From Haloechinothrix_A salitolerans (GTDB lineage: Bacteria > Actinomycetota > Actinomycetes > Mycobacteriales > Pseudonocardiaceae), in the NCBI RefSeq assembly GCF_039544105.1, contig NZ_BAABLA010000027.1: a stretch of 64,000 nt of DNA; one strand, written 5' to 3'. Below, one piece after another: positions 58,402-64,000 of this stretch. A program made the translations under genes and the position numbers. The notes below the pieces were generated by a model, which saw only the letters and a program-made list of their open reading frames with translations, was not told where the DNA came from and did not search any database. Position 1 is the stretch's first letter; the number at the start of each line of letters is the position of its first letter.

Positions 58402-60054
58402 CTATGGGGTGACGGTCACGGCAACGGAATGCCAACCGGACGCACCGTCGGGGAACGGTCGCGTGCGCTTCTCGGTCTGCGGGTCCCCATTGCCGTCGGC
58501 GGCTCTGACCTCGAACCGGCGAGTGCCGGGACGAGCGGAGAAGGTCGTGCGCCATTGCCGCCAGGTATCGGCGCTGACCTGTGTGGAGAGCTCAGCGTCC
58601 TGCCATGGACCGCCGTCCATGCGGACCTGAACCGCACTGATGCCGCGATGCTGAGCCCAGGCAACACCGGCGACGGTGATTTCGCCTTGGCTCACCCGTT
58701 CGAACGGTCGCGGCACGTCGATGCGCGAGGCGGTCTTGACGACCCCGCGCGGATCCCAGTCCCGTTGGGTCCAGTACGCCTGGACCTCGTCGAACCGGGT
58801 CGCGGTCAGCTCGACGACCCACTTGGTCGCCGAGGTGTAACCGTAGAAACCCGGCACGATCATGCGAGCGGGAAATCCATGGTTGACAGGCAGTGGCTCG
58901 CCGTTCATGCCGACCGCGAGCAGCGCGTCCCTGCCGTCGAGCACCCCTTCCATGGGGGTGCCGATGGTCATGCCGTCCTCGGAACGGCTCAGCAGCTGAT
59001 CCGACGAGCTGGACACTCCGGCCTCGCGCAGCAGGTCACCGAGCGGGATGCCGAGCCAGCGCGCCGTACCGACGTAGGGACCGCCGACCTCGTTGGACAC
59101 GCATGACAGCGTGAGGTCGCGCTCGGTCAGGCCGCGGTCGAGGAGGTCACGGAAGCTCAGCTCGATCGGCCGCTTCACGTCGCCACCGATGCGCAACGTC
59201 CACTCCTCGGCGGGAACGGACGGTAGCGACAGCACGGTGTCGACGCGATAGAAGTCCTTGTTCGGCGTGAAGTACGGGCTGATGCCCGACACCTTCGTGC
59301 GGTACCCGGCGGGCAGCTCCGGCGCGGGATCGGCCGGTTTCGGCAGTCGCACGGCGGCGCGGGACTCGGCGACGTCCCGCCGGACGGCTTGCAGCAGCCT
59401 GCCCGCCGTCGCCGCGACGGCGGCGACCGCGACGCTGGCCGCGCTCGCGATTAGCAGGCCCCGACGGGAAGGCGTGCCGCGCTCGGTGGTGCCCTCGGTG
59501 GTGCCCGCAACGGAGTCCGGCGCGGCGTCCGGCGTATCGGCGGGCGTCACGTCGCCGGGAGCTACGCCTTCCGCCATCGCGGGCTCCTCGCCCTTGCGCC
59601 ACACACGGACCAGCAGGTACAGCACGCCGAGGGCGGCCACACCCGCCAGCGCGGACGGCATGCTGTCGGTCGGCTGCGCGCTGGCGCGGGTCACCGCGGC
59701 GAGCACGCCGAGGACACCGAAGGAAATGAAGATGGCCGCACCGGTGGCGAATCGCGTCCTGACCAGGATGCCCCCGAGCGCCGACAGGACCACGAGCACC
59801 GCGAGCACGCCGGAGATCAGCACCAGTTTGTCCGCGGTGCCGAAAGTGCGGATCGCGAACTCCTTCACCGGAGTCGGTGCGAGGTCGATGGCAGCCGAAC
59901 CAACCGAAAGCACTGGGGACGTCGCTGGCCCCGTGACGGCCGCGGCCAGCTCACCGAGCGCGAGTCCGGAGCCAGCGGCGATGACGCCCACGATGGCGCC
60001 GATCAGGATGCGGGCACCGCGGCGCGTTCCATGCTTCCGGTCGTTGGTGGTCAT
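58402..60054 (-). CDS. membrane-anchored sulfite oxidase-family molybdopterin enzyme
   Basis: A 550-residue protein with four N-terminal membrane segments (about 14-40, 76-98, 103-121, 134-151), a further hydrophobic stretch at 199-221, and an extracytoplasmic Oxidoreductase-molybdopterin domain with Mo ligand Cys318 in LTLSCVSNEVGG. A C-terminal Ig-like dimerisation domain follows (ITVAGVAWAQHRGISAVQV). It may oxidise sulfite or repair methionine sulfoxide. A SigK-like promoter ends seven bases before ATG 60054, predicting a leaderless message and ruling against the ATG at 60063. Confidence 0.85.
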   Translation of the reverse strand: MTTNDRKHGTRRGARILIGAIVGVIAAGSGLALGELAAAVTGPATSPVLSVGSAAIDLAPTPVKEFAIRTFGTADKLVLISGVLAVLVVLSALGGILVRTRFATGAAIFISFGVLGVLAAVTRASAQPTDSMPSALAGVAALGVLYLLVRVWRKGEEPAMAEGVAPGDVTPADTPDAAPDSVAGTTEGTTERGTPSRRGLLIASAASVAVAAVAATAGRLLQAVRRDVAESRAAVRLPKPADPAPELPAGYRTKVSGISPYFTPNKDFYRVDTVLSLPSVPAEEWTLRIGGDVKRPIELSFRDLLDRGLTERDLTLSCVSNEVGGPYVGTARWLGIPLGDLLREAGVSSSSDQLLSRSEDGMTIGTPMEGVLDGRDALLAVGMNGEPLPVNHGFPARMIVPGFYGYTSATKWVVELTATRFDEVQAYWTQRDWDPRGVVKTASRIDVPRPFERVSQGEITVAGVAWAQHRGISAVQVRMDGGPWQDAELSTQVSADTWRQWRTTFSARPGTRRFEVRAADGNGDPQTEKRTRPFPDGASGWHSVAVTVTP

Positions 60055-60060
60055 GCCCAG

Positions 60061-60091
60061 CATTCGGCGCGGTGATCGCGGCGGATTGGTC
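60061..60091 (-). promoter_or_regulatory. SigK-like promoter before the molybdopterin enzyme
   Basis: Read leftward, CCAATCC (60089-60083), 16 bases, then CGAAT (60066-60062), with TSS expected at the ATG. It aligns over 31 bases without gaps to the promoter at 60572-60602 and fits the mycobacterial SigK pattern (CCATCC/CGAAT) as I remember it. Confidence 0.7.
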
Positions 60092-60118
60092 GTGTGAGCA
60101 CTTCACTCGAACGTATGG

Positions 60119-60520
60119 TCACCTGCGCACCGCCGAGACGCCGAGCAGGACAACGGCGCTGGACAGGTGCAGCACGCTGTCTGGACCAGTTCCCGCGAGC
60201 GGGTGCGTGCCCGTGCCAAGCAGGATCAGCCCCACGAAGCCCAGCGCGCCGTAAAGGGCACCCGCGATGGAGTTCATCAGCATCGCGTGCCGCAGCCCGC
60301 GATAAGCCGCGAGACCGAGCGCTATGCCCAGCACCACGTGCAGCAGGCTGTAGAGCGGGTTCGCCTGGAACACCAGCAGCCGGGACGTCTCGCCAAGGGC
60401 GAACCCCGTGATCGCTGACAGGGTCAGCCCTGCCATCCCGATGAGGGTGTGACACGCTCCGACGACCGCGCCGGCGACCCGGTTAGGTGATACCGCGCGG
60501 ATGTGAAGGTGCGAGTCCAT
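60119..60520 (-). CDS. DUF4383 membrane protein
   Basis: A 133-residue protein with four membrane segments, of the DUF4383 family: RVAGAVVGACHTLIGMAGL, NPLYSLLHVVLGIALGLAAY, and LLGVSAVRR at the end. Function is unknown. AGGAG lies six bases before ATG 60520. It is the first gene of the leftward SigK-type set and has its own promoter candidate. Confidence 0.75.
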   Translation of the reverse strand: MDSHLHIRAVSPNRVAGAVVGACHTLIGMAGLTLSAITGFALGETSRLLVFQANPLYSLLHVVLGIALGLAAYRGLRHAMLMNSIAGALYGALGFVGLILLGTGTHPLAGTGPDSVLHLSSAVVLLGVSAVRR

Positions 60521-60571
60521 ACTGTTCTCCTGCTGCCGTGTCGTACTGGGCGGTCTGCCGACCGCGTCGGT

Positions 60572-60602
60572 CATTCGGCGCAGACAACGTCATGGACTGG
60601 TC
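60572..60602 (-). promoter_or_regulatory. SigK-like promoter before the DUF4383 gene
   Basis: Read leftward, CCAGTCC (60600-60594), 16 bases, CGAAT (60577-60573). Same spacing and flanks (GACCA, GCGCCGAATG) as at 60061-60091. The leader would be about 46 bases and includes the AGGAG site. Confidence 0.7.
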
Positions 60603-60625
60603 ACCGCAGAAACGTGCGCAGCGCA

Positions 60626-60654
60626 CCAATCCGAGACGACCAGCGGCTCCGAAC
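60626..60654 (+). promoter_or_regulatory. SigK-like promoter before the sigma factor gene
   Basis: CCAATCC (60626-60632), 17 bases, CGAAC (60650-60654), 36 bases before ATG 60690. It resembles the two leftward promoters but with one more spacer base and CGAAC instead of CGAAT; suggests autoregulation. Confidence 0.5.
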
Positions 60655-60689
60655 ACCTTGCGGTTAGCTGTCCGCGATGAGGAGATGCG

Positions 60690-61295
60690 ATGCACGGTGC
60701 GACACCTGAGCGCCCGAGTTCCGGCACGCCGGACCTGCGTGCGGTAGCCCAATCAGGTCATCAAGACTTGATGAGCCAGGTGGCCCGAGGAGACGAGCAT
60801 GCCTTCGCCGAGCTGTATGACCTGCTCGCCGAACGGGTGTACGGGCTCGTACTCAGGGTCATGCGGGACCCCGCCCAGTCGGAGGAGGTCACCCAAGAGG
60901 TCTTCGTCGAGCTGTGGCGCACGGCGTCGCGGTTTCAGTCCGAGCGGGGCAGCGTGACGTCGTGGGCGATGACCATCGCACATCGCAGGGCGGTCGACCG
61001 GGTGCGCTCGTCGCAGTCGACCATCGACAGGGAAGCCCGGATGGCGGCTAGCCAGCGGGACACACCGTTCGACAGTGTCGCGGACGAGGTCGCGAACCGG
61101 TTCGAGCAACATCAGGTACGCAACTGCCTTGACACGCTCACCGAACTGCAGCGAGAGTCCGTCGGCCTGGCGTACTACCAGGGTTACACCTACGGTGAGG
61201 TCGCCAGACTGCTCGACACCCCGCTCGGAACGATCAAGACACGCCTCCGTGACGGCCTCATCCGGCTGCGCGACTGCTTGGGGGTGAGCCGATGA
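60690..61295 (+). CDS. sigK: ECF sigma factor, SigK-type
   Basis: A 201-residue ECF sigma factor. Region 2 reads FAELYDLLAERVYGLVLRVMRD with TQEVFVELW; region 4 has LTELQRESVGLAYYQGYTYGEVA and PLGTIKTRLRDGLIRL, the SigK-group recognition helix. GAGGAG precedes ATG 60690. It overlaps the anti-sigma gene by ATGA. The neighbours (fasciclin lipoprotein, UfaA1-like gene, RskA-like protein) match the mycobacterial sigK setting, so the regulon probably includes the divergent genes. Confidence 0.85.
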   Translation: MHGATPERPSSGTPDLRAVAQSGHQDLMSQVARGDEHAFAELYDLLAERVYGLVLRVMRDPAQSEEVTQEVFVELWRTASRFQSERGSVTSWAMTIAHRRAVDRVRSSQSTIDREARMAASQRDTPFDSVADEVANRFEQHQVRNCLDTLTELQRESVGLAYYQGYTYGEVARLLDTPLGTIKTRLRDGLIRLRDCLGVSR

Positions 61296-62023
61296 ACGCC
61301 GACATTCACACCCTGACCGGTGCGTACGCGCTGCATGCGTTGTCGGAGTCCGAGCGCGCGGCGTTCGAGGACCACCTGGCCCAATGCGCGGCGTGCCGCA
61401 AAGAAGTCAGCGAGATGCGGGAGACGGCGGCCCGCCTCGGCTCCGCCGTCGCGACGCAACCACCCGAGTCGCTCAAACAAGACGTCATGGCCAGTATTCG
61501 CCGGGTGCGCCAACTTCCACCGGACGAAGGTCCTATCATCCCCCTCCGAGGCAGAAAGTGGCCGCTGCGCGTGACGGCGCTGGCGGCAGCCGCGGCGGCG
61601 ATCGCCGCGATCGTGCTCGGCTCGCAGGTCATCCGGCTGGACGACGAAGCGACACGTGCCGAGCAGCGGCTTGCCGAGGTCAGCGATCGGTACGAGACGG
61701 TCGCCGACATGATCGCGGCGCGGAACACCAAGATCATGGCGGCGAAATCCGGCGATATGCGAGCCACCGTCGTCGTCTCCCGCCAGCACGGCAAGGTCGC
61801 CTTCCTACCGAAGGAAGTGCCCGAGCCTGGCGAGAACAAGACGTACCAGCTCTGGTTGATCGGGCCAGACGGCGCACACTCCGCCGGGCTGCTGGCCGAC
61901 CAGGACACGCCGGTCATCGCGGACACCATCGCCGGCGCCAACGTCCTTGGCGTGACCGTCGAGCCGGAAGGCGGCTCCGAACAGCCCACCACCGAGCCGG
62001 TGATGACGATGGCGCTTGGCTGA
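61292..62023 (+). CDS. rskA: anti-sigma factor, RskA-type
   Basis: A single-pass membrane anti-sigma factor of 243 residues. The cytoplasmic zinc motif His28-x3-Cys32-x2-Cys35 (HLAQCAAC) binds the sigma factor; the membrane segment is at about 92-114; the outside part is an RskA-type domain (KTYQLWLIGPDGAHSAG). In mycobacteria it releases SigK after intramembrane proteolysis. It is translationally coupled to the sigma gene. Confidence 0.85.
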   Translation: MNADIHTLTGAYALHALSESERAAFEDHLAQCAACRKEVSEMRETAARLGSAVATQPPESLKQDVMASIRRVRQLPPDEGPIIPLRGRKWPLRVTALAAAAAAIAAIVLGSQVIRLDDEATRAEQRLAEVSDRYETVADMIAARNTKIMAAKSGDMRATVVVSRQHGKVAFLPKEVPEPGENKTYQLWLIGPDGAHSAGLLADQDTPVIADTIAGANVLGVTVEPEGGSEQPTTEPVMTMALG

Positions 62024-62113
62024 CGCCGGTTCTTTGTGCGCGATTTACCGAATCTTCGAGGGCTTTTTATACCGCCGAAGCTCTAAGTCATGTTTTCTGA
62101 GAGACTTTGTGTC

Positions 62114-62572
62114 ATGCGGGTCTCAGCGAAGTCTGATTATGCGCTCCGCGCCCTGATCGAGTTGGCGCGGCGGCCGGAGGGCGAGGCGGTCAACGCCGAG
62201 GAGATCGGCCGTTCGCAAGACGTCCCGCATGGCTTCCTACAGGCGATCCTCGCCGACATGCGACGGGCTGGCATCGTGGTCAGCCAGCGAGGCCAGTCCG
62301 GTGGCTGGCGGATGGCCCGCGACGCGGCCACGGTGACGGTCGCGGACGTCATCAGGGCGGTGGACGGCCCGCTGGTCAGCATCTACGGCCTGCGCCCAGA
62401 GGGCGTCACATACAACGCGTCGGCGGCGTCGTTGCAACACGTCTGGATCGCGGCGCGCAGCAGCCTCCGCGAAGTGTTCGAGCAGGTCAGCATCGCGGAC
62501 CTCGCGGCGCAACAGTTGCCGGACCGCGTCATGGCCCGCACGAAGGACGAAGACGCCTGGCAGCCGCGCTAG
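62114..62572 (+). CDS. Rrf2-family transcriptional regulator without cysteines
   Basis: A 152-residue winged-helix regulator. N-terminal SAKSDYALRALIELARR and QDVPHGFLQAILADMRRAGIV are the Rrf2 recognition part, and GQSGGWRMAR the wing. The three Cys that bind Fe-S in IscR and NsrR are absent; there is no Cys in the protein, so it cannot sense by an Fe-S cluster. ATG 62114 is chosen to start the family N-terminus. The A/T-rich upstream region has AAGTC and GACTT half sites around 62085-62105, perhaps an autoregulatory operator. Confidence 0.8.
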   Translation: MRVSAKSDYALRALIELARRPEGEAVNAEEIGRSQDVPHGFLQAILADMRRAGIVVSQRGQSGGWRMARDAATVTVADVIRAVDGPLVSIYGLRPEGVTYNASAASLQHVWIAARSSLREVFEQVSIADLAAQQLPDRVMARTKDEDAWQPR

Positions 62573-62906
62573 CGGCGGTCGTGAAGCGACTCACGACGGC
62601 GCGCGGATCGCGATTGGACCCGGCTCGACGTCTCGGCTGGCGGCGCACGGTCGGACGTTTTGAGCGAGTCATCAGACTCACGGCCGGATTTCGAGTTGAT
62701 CTGAAGACGGTGTGGTCGTTATGACGACCGAAACGTCTTCAGATCAACTTCTTCGAGATGGGGAACACGACGAATGGGGCATTGCGGGCGGAACGTGGCA
62801 CGGTGCACCGTACCCACGCGACGTAGGCCCCACGCCACCCGCGCTGAGGCCAGGCGGCGCAGACCTGACCCCAGCGGACCCGCGGGTAGCGGGCTAGGAG
62901 CCTGCC
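62573..62906. other. 334-base convergent region
   Basis: It lies between the ends of the Rrf2 gene and the cyclopropane synthase gene. The only feature is the large inverted repeat at 62694-62749. A 58-codon reading frame from the ATG at 62721 begins inside the hairpin and has no ribosome site or family look, so I do not call it a gene. Confidence 0.6.
62694..62749. terminator. 16-bp perfect inverted repeat, bidirectional terminator candidate
   Basis: AGTTGATCTGAAGACG (62694-62709) is repeated inverted at 62734-62749 with a 24-base loop that itself has short GGTCG/CGACC arms. Placed between convergent genes it could stop transcription both ways. It lacks a clear U tract, so a mobile-element remnant is an alternative. 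Confidence 0.6.
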
Positions 62907-64000
62907 CTAGGCGGGCTTGACCATGGAGAACTGCCAGTCGTCCAGATAGGACGATCGGAAGCCCGCCTCGCTGTAGGCGAGGTAGAACTCCCACATCCGC
63001 CGGAACGTCTCGTCGAAGCCACCGCGGCGGATCTCGTTCCAGTTGGCAAGGAAACGTTCCCGCCACAGCCGCAGCGTGTGCGCGTAGTCCAACCCAAGCG
63101 TGCGGCGCTCAACCACCCGCAGCCTGGTGTTGTCGGCGACGGCTTCCTCGATGGCGCGCACCGAGGGCAACATCCCACCGGGGAAGACGTACTTGTGGAT
63201 CCAGGTGTACGACTCGCTGGTGGCCAGCATCCGGTCGTGCGGCATGGTGATCACCTGGAGCCCGATCCGCCCGCCGGGCCGCAGCAGCCGGTCGACGGCG
63301 GCGAAGAACGTGGGCCAGTACTCCAGCCCGACCGCCTCCAGCATCTCCACGCTCACGATCGCGTCGTAGCTGCCAGTGACCTGCCGGTAGTCGCAGAGCA
63401 GCACCGTCGCGAGGTCCGACACCCCGGCCGCCTCGATCCTCGCCTCCGCCAGCTCACGCTGCTCCCGCGAGATCGTCACCGACGTCACGTGCGCGCCGCG
63501 CTGCGCCGCGCGGATGGCGAGCGCGCCCCAGCCGGTGCCGATCTCCAGCACCTCACTGCCCTCGCGCACGCCCGCGTAGTCGAGGATGCCGTCGATCTTG
63601 CGCAGCTGCGCGTCGTAGAGACTCTGACACGAGTGCTCGAACCACGCCGCCGAGTACGTCATGGTTTCGTCGAGGAAGGCCGCGAACAGGTCGTTCGACA
63701 GGTCGTAATGACGGCCGATGTTGCTGCGCGCCCCGGAGAGGTCGTTGCGCTCGGCATCCGGCCTGCGGCGATCCACCCAGCGCCGCAGCCGCTGCAGCGT
63801 CGGCGGCACCAGCGTGGCCATGCGCACGGCGAACGGTGTCAGCACCTCGGCCAGTTCGTCGGACGTCCAGTCGCCCGCCATGTACGACTCGCCGAAGCCG
63901 ATCTTCGCGTCGACGCCGAGCCGGTGGTAGAAGTCGGCGGGCCGCACCAGCCGCATCGCGGGCGCGTCCGGTTTCCCGGCACCCAAGTGGGAGCCGTCCG
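62907..64000 (-). CDS. cyclopropane-fatty-acyl-phospholipid synthase family (UfaA1-like), start off window
   Basis: A SAM-dependent cyclopropane/methyl-branched lipid synthase. At least 364 residues are present; the frame is open to the right edge, and typical N-terminal sequence is still missing. Features: GRHYDLSNDLFAAFLD, MTYSAAWF, SAM motif VLEIGTGWGALAI, bicarbonate/active-site region SVEMLEAVGLEYW, and HKYVFPGGMLPS. The neighbourhood of sigK-rskA in mycobacteria has ufaA1, so the two are probably orthologous. The C-terminal end MVKPA is intact. Confidence 0.85.
   Translation of the reverse strand, partial: DGSHLGAGKPDAPAMRLVRPADFYHRLGVDAKIGFGESYMAGDWTSDELAEVLTPFAVRMATLVPPTLQRLRRWVDRRRPDAERNDLSGARSNIGRHYDLSNDLFAAFLDETMTYSAAWFEHSCQSLYDAQLRKIDGILDYAGVREGSEVLEIGTGWGALAIRAAQRGAHVTSVTISREQRELAEARIEAAGVSDLATVLLCDYRQVTGSYDAIVSVEMLEAVGLEYWPTFFAAVDRLLRPGGRIGLQVITMPHDRMLATSESYTWIHKYVFPGGMLPSVRAIEEAVADNTRLRVVERRTLGLDYAHTLRLWRERFLANWNEIRRGGFDETFRRMWEFYLAYSEAGFRSSYLDDWQFSMVKPA

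Noticed and set aside
62712..62897. short rightward frame in the convergent region
   Set aside because: Begins within the inverted repeat, lacks a ribosome site and recognisable domain.
1..64000. CRISPR arrays, insertion sequences, rRNA genes
   Set aside because: None seen: no regularly spaced direct repeats, no transposase reading frames and no rRNA sequence.

Overview
The window is high-GC DNA with dense gene packing, many GTG and TTG starts, ATGA/GTGA stop-start overlaps and strong AGGAGG-type ribosome sites. Several blocks match actinobacterial gene neighbourhoods: ahpE-DUF3052-aceE, sigK-rskA with a fasciclin lipoprotein and a UfaA1-like cyclopropane synthase, and a DUF222/HNH (13E12-type) gene behind a LexA box. 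An actinomycete of the Pseudonocardiales is the best guess; genus and species cannot be read from the sequence.

Layout. (1) 1-1295: 5' part of an aconitase-family gene, leftward, cut by the window edge. (2) 1442-23697, rightward: an exopolysaccharide locus with a GDP-mannose dehydrogenase like AlgD, two GT4 glycosyltransferases, two tandem Wzz-like copolymerases, an asparagine-synthase-type amidotransferase, a two-domain oxidoreductase, a heparinase II/III protein, a beta-helix lipoprotein, a methyltransferase, a Wzy/ligase, and a heptose set (GmhB-GmhA fusion, zinc-knuckle SDR, HddA-like kinase). (3) 22519-28810: a lasso-peptide cluster. A 45-residue precursor ends in Ser; around it are a PqqD-like B1, a short cyclase C, a transglutaminase-like B2, an HPr-kinase-like K, an ABC exporter D and an NTP_transf_5 protein N. 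This is the most interesting system in the window. (4) 28921-32607: a DUF222/HNH gene with a LexA box, and a second, larger beta-helix protein paralogous to the lipoprotein. (5) 32615-44658, leftward: the other half of the polysaccharide locus: aminotransferase, RmlC-like epimerase, pyruvyltransferase, GT2, flippase, DUF4910 peptidase, SDR, PIG-L deacetylase, cytidylyltransferase-like protein, C-methyltransferase and the initiating polyprenyl glycosylphosphotransferase. (6) 44938-52590: mixed genes (DUF4407 membrane protein, Baeyer-Villiger monooxygenase, tiny secreted peptide, NUDIX, membrane protein, J-domain protein, tRNA-Val, AhpE, DUF3052). (7) 52905-57627: pyruvate dehydrogenase E1 and a Tat-exported FAD enzyme flanked by copies of a hairpin repeat. 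(8) 57718-64000: a SigK-type envelope-stress locus with three look-alike promoters, an Rrf2 regulator and a partial cyclopropane synthase.

How it works together (inference). The two polysaccharide halves supply sugar nucleotides (a GDP-uronate, heptose, a branched or amino deoxysugar), lipid-linked assembly, flipping, polymerisation and surface remodelling by beta-helix and heparinase-type enzymes. The lasso cluster sits between the halves and probably makes a lasso peptide phosphorylated on its C-terminal Ser. Short inverted repeats recur between genes, and one lies in frame inside a coding sequence.
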